A stretch of 64,000 bases of DNA from Nomia melanderi (lineage: Eukaryota; Arthropoda; Insecta; Hymenoptera; Halictidae), in assembly GCF_051020985.1 (NCBI RefSeq), contig NW_027475140.1, positions 2,480,001 through 2,544,000 on the forward strand. Reading direction: 5' to 3'. This document shows positions 48,201 through 61,690 of this stretch, in pieces. Positions within the stretch are counted from its first letter, which is position 1. Each line of letters opens with the position of its first letter. The translations under genes were made by a program, and so were the position numbers. Below the pieces are notes generated by a model. It was given only the letters and a program-made list of their open reading frames with translations, was not told the origin of the DNA and searched no databases.

Positions 48201-48330
48201 ATTGGATTTTCCCCTGACCCTGAGTGTCCGGCCCCTTGAGACTGTGGTTTTCTCGGCCCCTGGTGGTCCGAGGTCGTTCCCGCTGCCCAGATTCATGCGC
48301 CAGGGCCTCCTACAGACAATGCACTTTGGT
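45215..48330. repeat. Higher-order block, copy 3, three monomers shorter
   Basis: 45,215-46,142 matches 40,317-41,244 (offset 4,898); 46,255-48,330 matches 41,880-43,955 (offset 4,375). The 523-base difference is three monomers minus 2 bases, and the 173 bp unit is within the missing part. A composite stretch at 46,142-46,255 joins the two halves. Confidence 0.9.
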
Positions 48331-48495
48331 TTATTACGCTATCTCTAATAGCACCCGAGATATCACCAGATATTTGATGGATTTTTACATGACCTTGGGT
48401 GACGGATTCCGAATATCTGTAATTTTCTCGGCCACTGGTGGTCCGAGGTCGTTCCTGCGGCACACATTCATTCGCAAGGGTCTCCTGCAGACAAT
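46221..48495. repeat. Type B monomers in higher-order copy 3
   Basis: Cores start at 46,301 and 46,826 (TTATCACATG subtype), 47,526, 47,701 and 48,401 (ATATTTGATGG variant). The C-D-B-C-F-A-A-B-B order spans 46,396-47,800. Confidence 0.88.
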
Positions 48496-49370
48496 GCACT
48501 TTGATTTATTGCGCTATCTGTAATAGCACCCGAGATATCAGCAGATATATATTTGATTTTTCCCTGACCCTGAGTGTCCGGCTCCATGAGACGGTGGTTT
48601 TCTCGGCCACTGGTGGTCCGAGGTCGTTCCTGCGGCACAGATTCATTCGCCAGTGCCTCCTACAGACAATGCACTTTGATTTATTGCGCTATCTGTAATA
48701 GCACCCGAGATATCACCAGATATACATTGGATTATTCCCTGACCCTGAGTGTCCGGCCCCATGAGACGGTGGTTTTCTCGGTCCGTGGTGGTCCGAGGTC
48801 GTTCCCGCTGCACAGATTCATGCGGCATGGCCTCCTGCAGATAATTCACTTTGGTTTATTGCGCTATCGCTAATAGCACCCGTGATATCACCAGAAATAT
48901 ATTGGATTTTACCCTGACCCTGAGTGTCCGGACCCATGAGACGGTGGTTTTCTCGGCCCCTGGTGGTCCGAGGTCGTTCGAGCTGCACAGATTCATTCGC
49001 CTGGGCCTCCTACAGACAATGCTCTTTGATTTATGGCGCTATCTGTAATAGCACCCGAGATATCACCAGATATATATTGGATTTTTCCCTGACCCTGAGT
49101 GTCCGGCACCATGTGTCGGTGGTTTTCTCGGCCCCTGGTGATCCGAGGTCGTTCCCGCTGCACAGATTCATTCGCAAGGGCCTCCAGCAGACTATGCAAT
49201 TTGATTTATTGCGCTATCTGTAATAGCACCCGAGATATCACCAGATATATATTTGATTTTCCCCTGACCCTGAGTGTCCGGCGCCATGAGAAGGTGGTTT
49301 TCTCGGCCCCTGGTGGTCCGAGGTTGTTCCCGCTGCCCAGATTCATGCGCCAGTGCCTCCTACAGACAAT

Positions 49371-51470
49371 GCACTTTGATTTATTGCGCTATCTGTAATA
49401 GCACCCGAGATATCACCAGATATATGCTGGATTTTTACATGACCTTGGGTGACGGATTCCGAATATCTGTAATTTTCTCGGTCACTGGTGGCGCGAGGTC
49501 GTACCTGCGGCACAGATTCATTCGCCAGTGCCTCCTACAGACATTGCACTTTGATTTATTGCTCTATCTCTAATAGCACCCGAGATATCACCAGATATAT
49601 ATTGGATTATTCCCTGACCCTGAGTGTCCGGCCCCATGAGACGGTGGTTTTCTCGGCCCGTGGTGGTCCGAGGTCGTTTCCGCTGCACAGATTCATGCGC
49701 CATGGCCTCCTGCAGATAATTCACTTTGGTTTATTGCGCTATCTGTAATAGCACCCGTGATATCACCAGATATATATTGGATTTTCCCCTGACCCTGAGT
49801 GTCCGGACCCATGAGACGGTGGTTTTCTCGGCCCCTGGTGGTCCGAGGTCGTTCCCGCTGCCCAGATTCATTCGCAAGGGCCTCCCGCAGATAATTCACT
49901 TTGGTTTATTGCGCTATCTCTAATAGCACCCGAGATATCACCAGATATATATTGGATTTTCCCCTGACCCTGAGTGTCCGGCCCCATGAGACGGTGGTTT
50001 TCTCGGCCCCTGGTGGTCCGAGGTCGTTCGAGCTGCACAGATTCATGCGCCAGGGCCTCCTACAGACAATACACTTTGATTTATTGCGCTATCAGTAATA
50101 GCACCCGAGATATCACCAGATATATGCTGGATTTTTACATGACCTTGGGTGACGGATTCCGAATATCTGTAATTTTCTCGGTCACTGGTGGTCCGAGGTC
50201 GTTCCTGCGGCACAGATTCATTCGCCAGTGCCTCCTACAGACAATGCACTTTGATTTCTTGCCCTATCTGTAATAGCACCCGAGATATCACCAGATATAT
50301 ATTGGATTTTTCCCTGACCCTGAGTGTCCGGCCCAATGAGACGGTGGTTTACTCGGCCCCTGGTGGTCGGAGGTCGTTCCCGCTGGCCAGATTCATTCGC
50401 CTGGGCCTTCTACAGACAATGCACTTTGATTTATTGCGCTATCTGTAATAGCACCCGTGATATCACCAGATATATATTGGATTTTCCCCTGACCCTGAGT
50501 GTCCGGACCCATGAGACGGTGGTTTTCTCGGCCCCTGGTGGTCCGAGGTCGTTCCCGCTGCCCAGATTCATGCGCCAGGGCCTCCTACAGTCAGTGCACT
50601 TTGGTTTATTGCGCTATCTGTAATAGCATCCGAGATATCACCAGATATATATTGGATTTTCCCCTGACGCTGAGTGTCCGGACCCATGAGACGGTGGTTT
50701 TCTCGGCCCCTGGTGGTCCGAGGTCGTTCCCGCTGCACAGAATCATTCGCCTGGGCCTCCTGCATACAATTCACTTTGGTTTATTGCGCTATCTCTAATA
50801 GCACCCGAGATATCACCAGATATATATTGGATTTTCCCCTGTCCCTGAGTGTCCGGATCCATGAAACGGTGGTTTTCTCGGCCCCTGGTGGTCCGAGGTC
50901 GTTCCCGCTGCACAGATTCATGCGCCAGGGCCTCCTACAGACAAAGCACTTTGGTTTATTGCGCTATCTGTAATAGCACCCGAGATATCACCAGATATAT
51001 GCTGGATTTTTACATGACCTTGGGTGACGGATTCCGAATATCTGTAATTTTTTCGGCCACTGGTGGTCCGAGGTTGTTCCTGCGGCACGGATTCATTCGC
51101 CAGTGCCTCCTACAGACAATGCACTTTGATTTATTGCGCTATCTGTAATAGCACCCGAGATATCACCAGATATATATTGGATTTTTCCCTGACCCTGTGT
51201 GTCCGGCCCCATGAGACGTTGGTTTTCTCGGCCCCTGGTGGTCCGAGGTCGTTCCCGCTGCCCAGATTCATGCGCCAGGGCCTCCTACAGACAAAGCACT
51301 TTGGTTTATTGCGCTATCTCTAATAGCACCCGAGATATCACCAGATATATGCTGGATTTTTACATGACCTTGGGTGACGGATTCCGAATATCTGTAATTT
51401 TCTCGGCCACTGGTGGTCCGAGGTTGTTCCTGCGGCACGGATTCATTCGCCAGTGCCTCCTACAGACAAT
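49371..51470. repeat. Type B monomers, 49.4-51.5 kb
   Basis: Cores start at 49,451 (GGTCACTGGTGGCGCGAGG), 50,151 (GGTCACTGGTGGTCCGAGG), 51,026 and 51,376. The last two repeat the B-A-B-A order of 38,523-39,047 as part of the 10-monomer duplication. Confidence 0.88.
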
Positions 51471-52237
51471 GCACTTTGATTTATTGCGCTATCTGTAATA
51501 GCACCCGAGATATCACCAGATATATATTGGATTTTCCCCTGACCCTGGGTGTCCGGCCCCATGAGACTGTGGTTTTCTCGGCCCCTGGTGGTCCGAGGTC
51601 GTTCCCGCTGCTCAGATTCATGCGCCAGGGCCTCCTACAGACAATGCACTTTGAATTGTTGCGCTATCTGTAATAGCACCCGAGATATCACCAGATATAT
51701 ATTGGATTTTTCCCTGACCCTGAGTGTCCGGCCCCATGAGACGGTGGTTGTCTCGGCCCCTGGTGGTCGGAGGACGTTCCCGCTGCACAGATGCATGCGC
51801 CAGGGCCTCCTACAGATAATTCACTTTGGTTTATTTCGCTATCTCTAATAGCACCCAAGATATCACCAGATATATATTGGATTTTTCCCTGTCCCTGAGT
51901 GTCCGGCCACATGAGACGGTGGTTTTCTCAGCCCCTGGTAGTCCGAGGTCGTTCCCGCTGCACAGATTCATGCCCCAGGGCCTCCTGCAGATAATTCACA
52001 TCGGTTTATTGCGCTATCTCTAATAGCACCCGAGATATCACCAGATATATATTGGATTTTCCCCTGACCCTGGGTGTCCGGCCCCATGAGACTGTGGTTT
52101 TCTCGGCCCCTGGTGGTCCGAGGTCGTTCCCGCTGCTCAGATTCATGCGCCAGGGCCTCCTACAGACAATGGACTTTGATTTATTGCGCTATCTGTAATA
52201 GCCCCCGAGATATCACCCGATATATATTGGATTTTCC
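50477..52237. repeat. 10-monomer block, copy 2 (partner 38,054-39,814)
   Basis: Ends at about 52,237, where TTTTCCCCTGACC replaces TTTTTCCCTGTCC. Its last part overlaps the start of the 13-monomer-spaced duplication at 51,941, so it was in place when that duplication happened. Confidence 0.9.
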
Positions 52238-53474
52238 CCTGACCCTGAGTGTCCGGCCCCATGTGACTGTGGTTTTCTCGGCCCCTGGTGGTCCGAGGTC
52301 GTTCCCGCTACCCAGATTCATGCGTCAGGGCCTCCTACAGACAATACAATTTGATTTATTGCGCTATCTGTAATAGCACCCGAGATATCACCAGATATAT
52401 ATTGGATTTTTTACTGACCCTGAGTGTCCGGCCCCATGAGACGGTGGTTTTCTCGGCCCCTGGTGGTGCGAGGACGTTTCCGCTGCACAGATTCATGCAC
52501 CAGGGCCTCCTGCAGATAATTCACATTGGTTTATTGCGCTATCTCTAATAGCACCCGAGATATCACCAGATATATATTGAATTTTCCCCTGACCCTGAGT
52601 GTCCGGCCCCATGTGACTGTGGTTTTCTCGGCCCCTGGTGGTCCGAGGTCTTTCCCGCTGGCCAGATTCATGCGCCAGGGCCTCCTACAGACAATGCACT
52701 TTGATTTATTGCGCTATCTCTAATAGCACCCGAGATAGCGCCAGATATATATAGGATTTTCCCCTGACCCTGACTGTCCGGCCCCATGAGACGGTGGTTT
52801 TCTCGGCCCCTGGTGGTCCGAGGTCGTTCCCGCTGCCCAGATTCATGCGCCAGGGCCTCCTACAGACAATGCACTTTGATTTATTGCGCTATCTGTAATA
52901 GCACCCGAGATATCACCAGATATATATTGGATTTTTTCCTGACCCTGAGTGTCCGGCCCCATGAGACGGTGGTTTTCTCGGTCCCTGGTGGTGCGAGGTC
53001 GTTCCCGCTGCACTGTTGCATGCGCCAGGGCCTCCTACAGACAATGCACTTTGATTTATTGCGCTATCTGTAATAGCACCCGAGATATCACCAGATATAT
53101 ATTGGATTTTCCCCTGACCCTGAGTGTCCGGCCCCATGAGACTGTGGTTTTCTCGGCCCCTGGTGGTCCGAGGTCGTTCCCGCTGGCCAGATTCATGCGC
53201 CAGGGCCTCCTACAGACAATGCACTTTGATTTATTGCGCTATCTCTAATAGCACCCGAGATATCACCAGATATATATTGGATTTTTCCCTGACCCTGAGT
53301 GTCCGGCACCATGTGTCGGTGGTTTTCTCGGCCCCTGGTGATCCGAGGTCGTTCCCGCTGCACAGATTCATTCGCAAGGGCCTCCAGCAGACTATGCACT
53401 TTGATTTATTGCGCTATCTGTAATAGCACCCGAGATATCACCAGATATATATTTGATTTTCCCCTGACCCTGAC
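51941..53474. repeat. 8.8-monomer block, copy 1 (partner 54,216-55,749)
   Basis: Offset 2,275 (13 x 175). Markers are AATGGACTTTG, TAGCCCCCGAGATATCACCCG, CGCTACCCAGATTCATGCGTC, GACAATACAATTTG, GGTGGTGCGAGGACG and CTGCACTGTTGCATG. I saw no mismatch inside the block. Confidence 0.9.
52696..52870. repeat. Type F monomer, TATATAGG subtype and relatives
   Basis: GAGATAGCGCCAGATATATATAGG. Further copies are at 54,971-55,145 and 60,221-60,395. Variants with GCGCCAGGTCTATATAGG are at 56,546-56,720 and 57,771-57,945, and one with GCGCCAAATATATATAGG is at 58,646-58,820. All nine type F copies in the window lie right of 35 kb. Confidence 0.88.
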
Positions 53475-56281
53475 TGTCCGGCCCCATGAGACGGTGGTTT
53501 TCTCGGCCCCTGGTGGTCCGAGGTCGATCCCGCGGCACAGATTCATGCGCCAGGGCCTCCTACAGACAATGCACTTTGATTTGTTGCGCTATCTGTAATA
53601 GCACCCGAGATATAACCAGATATATATTGGATTTTTCCCTGACCCTTAGTGTCCGGCCCCATGAGACGGTGGTTGTCTCGGCCCCTGGTGGTCGGAGGAC
53701 GTTCCCGCTGCACAGACGCATGTGCCAGGGCCACCTACAGATAATTCACTTTGGTTTATTTCGCTATCTCTAATAGCACCCAAGATATCACCAGATATAT
53801 ATTGGATTTTTCCCTGTCCCTGAGTGTCCGGCCCCATGAGACGGTGGTTTTCTCGGTCCCTGGTGGTCCGAGGTCGTTGCCGCTGTACAGATTCATGCGC
53901 CAGGGCCTCCTGCAGATAATTCACTTTGGTTTATTGCGCTATCTCTAATAGCACCCGAGATATCACCAGATATATATTGGATTTTCCCCTGACCCTGAGT
54001 GTCCGGCCCCATGAGACTGCGGTTTTCTCGGCCCATGGTGGTCCGAGGTCGTTCCCGCTGCACAGATTCATGCGCCAGGGCCTCCTACAGACAATGCACT
54101 TTGATTCATTGCGCTATTGGTAATAGCACCCGAGATATCACCAGATATATATTGGATTTTTACATGAGCCTGAGTGTCCGGCCCCATGAGGCGTTGGTGT
54201 TCTCGGCCCCTGGTGGTCCGAGGTCGTTCCCGCTGCACAGATTCATGCCCCAGGGCCTCCTGCAGATAATTCACATCGGTTTATTGCGCTATCTCTAATA
54301 GCACCCGAGATATCACCAGATATATATTGGATTTTCCCCTGACCCTGGGTGTCCGGCCCCATGAGACTGTGGTTTTCTCGGCCCCTGGTGGTCCGAGGTC
54401 GTTCCCGCTGCTCAGATTCATGCGCCAGGGCCTCCTACAGACAATGGACTTTGATTTATTGCGCTATCTGTAATAGCCCCCGAGATATCACCCGATATAT
54501 ATTGGATTTTCCCCTGACCCTGAGTGTCCGGCCCCATGTGACTGTGGTTTTCTCGGCCCCTGGTGGTCCGAGGTCGTTCCCGCTACCCAGATTCATGCGT
54601 CAGGGCCTCCTACAGACAATACAATTTGATTTATTGCGCTATCTGTAATAGCACCCGAGATATCACCAGATATATATTGGATTTTTTACTGACCCTGAGT
54701 GTCCGGCCCCATGAGACGGTGGTTTTCTCGGCCCCTGGTGGTGCGAGGACGTTTCCGCTGCACAGATTCATGCACCAGGGCCTCCTGCAGATAATTCACA
54801 TTGGTTTATTGCGCTATCTCTAATAGCACCCGAGATATCACCAGATATATATTGAATTTTCCCCTGACCCTGAGTGTCCGGCCCCATGTGACTGTGGTTT
54901 TCTCGGCCCCTGGTGGTCCGAGGTCTTTCCCGCTGGCCAGATTCATGCGCCAGGGCCTCCTACAGACAATGCACTTTGATTTATTGCGCTATCTCTAATA
55001 GCACCCGAGATAGCGCCAGATATATATAGGATTTTCCCCTGACCCTGACTGTCCGGCCCCATGAGACGGTGGTTTTCTCGGCCCCTGGTGGTCCGAGGTC
55101 GTTCCCGCTGCCCAGATTCATGCGCCAGGGCCTCCTACAGACAATGCACTTTGATTTATTGCGCTATCTGTAATAGCACCCGAGATATCACCAGATATAT
55201 ATTGGATTTTTTCCTGACCCTGAGTGTCCGGCCCCATGAGACGGTGGTTTTCTCGGTCCCTGGTGGTGCGAGGTCGTTCCCGCTGCACTGTTGCATGCGC
55301 CAGGGCCTCCTACAGACAATGCACTTTGATTTATTGCGCTATCTGTAATAGCACCCGAGATATCACCAGATATATATTGGATTTTCCCCTGACCCTGAGT
55401 GTCCGGCCCCATGAGACTGTGGTTTTCTCGGCCCCTGGTGGTCCGAGGTCGTTCCCGCTGGCCAGATTCATGCGCCAGGGCCTCCTACAGACAATGCACT
55501 TTGATTTATTGCGCTATCTCTAATAGCACCCGAGATATCACCAGATATATATTGGATTTTTCCCTGACCCTGAGTGTCCGGCACCATGTGTCGGTGGTTT
55601 TCTCGGCCCCTGGTGATCCGAGGTCGTTCCCGCTGCACAGATTCATTCGCAAGGGCCTCCAGCAGACTATGCACTTTGATTTATTGCGCTATCTGTAATA
55701 GCACCCGAGATATCACCAGATATATATTTGATTTTCCCCTGACCCTGAGTGTCCGGCGCCATGAGAAGGTGGTTTTCTCGGCCCCTGGTGGTCCGAGGTT
55801 GTTCCCGCTGCCCAGATTCATGCGCCAGTGCCTCCTACAGACAATGCACTTTGATTTATTGCGCTATCTGTAATAGCACCCGAGATATCACCAGATATAT
55901 GCTGGATTTTTACATGACCTTGGGTGACGGATTCCGAATATCTGTAATTTTCTCGGTCACTGGTGGCGCGAGGTCGTACCTGCGGCACAGATTCATTCGC
56001 CAGTGCCTCCTACAGACATTGCACTTTGATTTATTGCTCTATCTCTAATAGCACCCGAGATATCACCAGATATATATTGGATTATTCCCTGACCCTGAGT
56101 GTCCGGCCCCATGAGACGGTGGTTTTCTCGGCCCGTGGTGGTCCGAGGTCGTTTCCGCTGCACAGATTCATGCGCCATGGCCTCCTGCAGATAATTCACT
56201 TTGGTTTATTGCGCTATCTGTAATAGCACCCGTGATATCACCAGATATATATTGGATTTTCCCCTGACCCTGAGTGTCCGG
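53455..56281. repeat. 16-monomer block, copy 1 (partner 58,705-61,531)
   Basis: Continuous match of about 2.83 kb at an offset of exactly 5,250 (30 x 175). In all lines I compared I found no mismatch, making this the most recent large duplication in the window. It includes the type B unit at 55,846-56,020 (core from 55,926). The right border is GGCCCCATGTGACTG against GGACCCATGACACGG. Confidence 0.92.
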
Positions 56282-58704
56282 CCCCATGTGACTGTGGTTT
56301 TCTCGGCCCCTGGTGGTCCGAGGTCTTTCCCGCTGGCCAGATTCATGCGCCAGGGCCTCCTACAGACAATGCACTTTGATTTGTTGCGCTATCTGTAATA
56401 GCACCCGAGATATAACCAGATATATATTGGATTTTTCCCTGACCCTTAGTGTCCGGCCCCATGAGACGGTGGTTTTCTCGGCCCCTGGTGGTCCGAGGTC
56501 GTTGCCGCTGTACAGAATCATGCGCCAGGGCCTCCTGCTGATAATTCACTTTGGTTTATTGCGCTATCTCTAATAGCACCCGAGATAGCGCCAGGTCTAT
56601 ATAGGATTTTCCCCTGACCCTGAGTGTCCGGCCCCGTGAGACGGTGGTTCTCTCGGCCCCTGGTGGTCCGAGGTCGTTCCCGCTGCCCAGATTCATGCGC
56701 CAGGGCCTCCTACAGACAATGCACTTTGATTTATTGCGCTATCTTTAATAGCACCCGAGATATCACCAGATTTATATTGGATTTTCCCCTGACCCTGACT
56801 GTCCGGCCCCTTGAGACGGTGGTTTTCTCGGCCCCTGGTGGTCCGAGGTCGATCCCGCTGCACAGATTCATGCGCCAGGGCCTCCTACAGACAATGCACT
56901 TTGATTTGTTGCGAAATCTGTAATAGCACCCGAGATATCACCAGATATATATTGGATTTTTCCCTGACCCTGAGTGTCCGGCCCCATGAGACGGTGGTTG
57001 TCTCGGCCCCTGGTGGTCGGAGGACGTTCCCGCTGCACAGATGCATGCGCCAGGGCCTCCTACAGATAATTCACTTTGGTTTATTTCGCTATCTCTAATA
57101 GCACCCAAGATATCACCAGATATATATTGGATTTTCCCCTGACCCTGGGTGTCCGGCCCCATGAGACTGTGGTTTTCTCGGCCCCTGGTGGTCCGAGGTC
57201 GTTGCCGCTGTACAGATTCATGCGCCAGGGCCCCCTGCAGATAATTCACTTTGGTTTATTGCGCTATCTCTAATAGCACCCGAGATATCACCAGATATAT
57301 ATTGGATTTTTCCCTGTCCCTGAGTGTCCGGCCCCGTGAGACGGTGGTTTTCTCGGCCCCTGGTGGTCCGAGGTCGTTCCCGCTGCCCAGATTCATGCGC
57401 CAGGGCCTCCTACAGACAATGCACTTTGATTTATTGCGCTATCTGTAATAGCACCCGAGATATCACCAGATATATATTGGATTTTTTCCTGACCCTGAGT
57501 GTCCGGCCCCATGAGACGGTGGTTTTCTCGGTCCCTGGTGGTGCGAGGACGTTTCCGCTGCACAGATTCATGCGACAGGGCCTCCTGCAGATAATTCACA
57601 TTGGTTTATTGCGCTATCTCTAATAGCACCCGAGATATCACCAGATATATATTGAATTTTCCCCTGACCCTGAGTGTCCGGCCCCATGTGACTGTGGTTT
57701 TCTCGGCCCCTGGTGGTCCGAGGTCGTTCCCGCTGGCCAGATTCATGCGCCAGGGCCTCCTACAGACAATGCACTTTGATTTATTGCGCTATCTCTAATA
57801 GCACCCGAGATAGCGCCAGGTCTATATAGGATTTTCCCCTGACCCTGAGTGTCCGGCCCCGTGAGACGGTGGTTCTCTCGGCCCCTGGTGGTCCGAGGTC
57901 GTTCCCGCTGGCCAGATTCATGCGCCAGGGCCTCCTACAGACAGTGCACTTTGATTTATTGCGCTATCTTTAATAGCACCCGAGATATCACCAGATTTAT
58001 ATTGGATTTTCCCCTGACCCTGAGTGTCCGGCCCCATGAGACGGTGGTTGTCTCGACCCCTGGTGGTCGGAGGACGTTCCAGCTGCACAGATGCATGCGC
58101 CAGGGCCTCCTACAGATAATTCACTTTGGTTTATTTCGCTATCTCTAATAGCACCCAAGATATCACCAGATATATATTGGATTTTCCCCTGACCCTGGGT
58201 GTCCGGCCCCATGAGACTGTGGTTTTCTCGGCCCCTGGTGGTCCAAGGTCGTTCCCGCTGCTCAGATTCATGCGCCAGGGCCCCCTACAGACAATATAAT
58301 TTGATTTATTGCACTATCTGTAATAGCACCCGAGATATCACCAGATATATATTGGATTTTTTCCAGACCCTGAGTGTCCGGCCCCATGAGACGGTGGTTT
58401 TCTCGGCCCCTGGTGGTGCGAGGACGTTTCCGCTTCACAGATTCATGCACCAGGGCCTCCTGCAGATAATTCACATTGGTTTATTGCGCTATCTCTAATA
58501 GCACCCGAGATATCACCAGATATATATTGAATTTTCCCCTGACCCTGAGTGTCCGGCCCCATGTGACTGTGGTTTTCTCGGCCCCTGGTGGTCCGAGGTC
58601 TTTCCCGCTGGCCAGATTCATGCGCCAGGGCCTCCTACAGACAATGCACTTTGATTTATTGCGCTATCTCTAATAGCACCCGAGATAGCGCCAAATATAT
58701 ATAG

Positions 58705-61531
58705 GATTTTCCCCTGACCCTGACTGTCCGGCCCCATGAGACGGTGGTTTTCTCGGCCCCTGGTGGTCCGAGGTCGATCCCGCGGCACAGATTCATGCGC
58801 CAGGGCCTCCTACAGACAATGCACTTTGATTTGTTGCGCTATCTGTAATAGCACCCGAGATATAACCAGATATATATTGGATTTTTCCCTGACCCTTAGT
58901 GTCCGGCCCCATGAGACGGTGGTTGTCTCGGCCCCTGGTGGTCGGAGGACGTTCCCGCTGCACAGACGCATGTGCCAGGGCCACCTACAGATAATTCACT
59001 TTGGTTTATTTCGCTATCTCTAATAGCACCCAAGATATCACCAGATATATATTGGATTTTTCCCTGTCCCTGAGTGTCCGGCCCCATGAGACGGTGGTTT
59101 TCTCGGTCCCTGGTGGTCCGAGGTCGTTGCCGCTGTACAGATTCATGCGCCAGGGCCTCCTGCAGATAATTCACTTTGGTTTATTGCGCTATCTCTAATA
59201 GCACCCGAGATATCACCAGATATATATTGGATTTTCCCCTGACCCTGAGTGTCCGGCCCCATGAGACTGCGGTTTTCTCGGCCCATGGTGGTCCGAGGTC
59301 GTTCCCGCTGCACAGATTCATGCGCCAGGGCCTCCTACAGACAATGCACTTTGATTCATTGCGCTATTGGTAATAGCACCCGAGATATCACCAGATATAT
59401 ATTGGATTTTTACATGAGCCTGAGTGTCCGGCCCCATGAGGCGTTGGTGTTCTCGGCCCCTGGTGGTCCGAGGTCGTTCCCGCTGCACAGATTCATGCCC
59501 CAGGGCCTCCTGCAGATAATTCACATCGGTTTATTGCGCTATCTCTAATAGCACCCGAGATATCACCAGATATATATTGGATTTTCCCCTGACCCTGGGT
59601 GTCCGGCCCCATGAGACTGTGGTTTTCTCGGCCCCTGGTGGTCCGAGGTCGTTCCCGCTGCTCAGATTCATGCGCCAGGGCCTCCTACAGACAATGGACT
59701 TTGATTTATTGCGCTATCTGTAATAGCCCCCGAGATATCACCCGATATATATTGGATTTTCCCCTGACCCTGAGTGTCCGGCCCCATGTGACTGTGGTTT
59801 TCTCGGCCCCTGGTGGTCCGAGGTCGTTCCCGCTACCCAGATTCATGCGTCAGGGCCTCCTACAGACAATACAATTTGATTTATTGCGCTATCTGTAATA
59901 GCACCCGAGATATCACCAGATATATATTGGATTTTTTACTGACCCTGAGTGTCCGGCCCCATGAGACGGTGGTTTTCTCGGCCCCTGGTGGTGCGAGGAC
60001 GTTTCCGCTGCACAGATTCATGCACCAGGGCCTCCTGCAGATAATTCACATTGGTTTATTGCGCTATCTCTAATAGCACCCGAGATATCACCAGATATAT
60101 ATTGAATTTTCCCCTGACCCTGAGTGTCCGGCCCCATGTGACTGTGGTTTTCTCGGCCCCTGGTGGTCCGAGGTCTTTCCCGCTGGCCAGATTCATGCGC
60201 CAGGGCCTCCTACAGACAATGCACTTTGATTTATTGCGCTATCTCTAATAGCACCCGAGATAGCGCCAGATATATATAGGATTTTCCCCTGACCCTGACT
60301 GTCCGGCCCCATGAGACGGTGGTTTTCTCGGCCCCTGGTGGTCCGAGGTCGTTCCCGCTGCCCAGATTCATGCGCCAGGGCCTCCTACAGACAATGCACT
60401 TTGATTTATTGCGCTATCTGTAATAGCACCCGAGATATCACCAGATATATATTGGATTTTTTCCTGACCCTGAGTGTCCGGCCCCATGAGACGGTGGTTT
60501 TCTCGGTCCCTGGTGGTGCGAGGTCGTTCCCGCTGCACTGTTGCATGCGCCAGGGCCTCCTACAGACAATGCACTTTGATTTATTGCGCTATCTGTAATA
60601 GCACCCGAGATATCACCAGATATATATTGGATTTTCCCCTGACCCTGAGTGTCCGGCCCCATGAGACTGTGGTTTTCTCGGCCCCTGGTGGTCCGAGGTC
60701 GTTCCCGCTGGCCAGATTCATGCGCCAGGGCCTCCTACAGACAATGCACTTTGATTTATTGCGCTATCTCTAATAGCACCCGAGATATCACCAGATATAT
60801 ATTGGATTTTTCCCTGACCCTGAGTGTCCGGCACCATGTGTCGGTGGTTTTCTCGGCCCCTGGTGATCCGAGGTCGTTCCCGCTGCACAGATTCATTCGC
60901 AAGGGCCTCCAGCAGACTATGCACTTTGATTTATTGCGCTATCTGTAATAGCACCCGAGATATCACCAGATATATATTTGATTTTCCCCTGACCCTGAGT
61001 GTCCGGCGCCATGAGAAGGTGGTTTTCTCGGCCCCTGGTGGTCCGAGGTTGTTCCCGCTGCCCAGATTCATGCGCCAGTGCCTCCTACAGACAATGCACT
61101 TTGATTTATTGCGCTATCTGTAATAGCACCCGAGATATCACCAGATATATGCTGGATTTTTACATGACCTTGGGTGACGGATTCCGAATATCTGTAATTT
61201 TCTCGGTCACTGGTGGCGCGAGGTCGTACCTGCGGCACAGATTCATTCGCCAGTGCCTCCTACAGACATTGCACTTTGATTTATTGCTCTATCTCTAATA
61301 GCACCCGAGATATCACCAGATATATATTGGATTATTCCCTGACCCTGAGTGTCCGGCCCCATGAGACGGTGGTTTTCTCGGCCCGTGGTGGTCCGAGGTC
61401 GTTTCCGCTGCACAGATTCATGCGCCATGGCCTCCTGCAGATAATTCACTTTGGTTTATTGCGCTATCTGTAATAGCACCCGTGATATCACCAGATATAT
61501 ATTGGATTTTCCCCTGACCCTGAGTGTCCGG
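58705..61531. repeat. 16-monomer block, copy 2 (partner 53,455-56,281)
   Basis: Second copy. It includes the type B unit at 61,096-61,270 (core from 61,176). Its right part was used again as source for 62,273-63,440. Confidence 0.92.
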
Positions 61532-61690
61532 ACCCATGACACGGTGGTTTTCTCGGCCCCTGGTGGTCCGAGGTCGTTCCCGCTGCCCAGATTCATTCGC
61601 AAGGGCCTCCCGCAGATAATTCACTTTGGTTTATTGCGCTATCTCTAATAGCACCCGAGATATCACCAGATATATATTGGATTTTCCCCT
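60523..61690. repeat. 6.7-monomer block repeated at 62,273-63,440 (10 monomers apart)
   Basis: Offset 1,750. About two mismatches (AGATTCATTCGC against AGATTAATTCGC near 62,644; GCAGATAATTC against GCAGGTAATTC near 63,189). The repeated copy contains the type B unit at 62,846-63,020 (core from 62,926). Confidence 0.88.
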
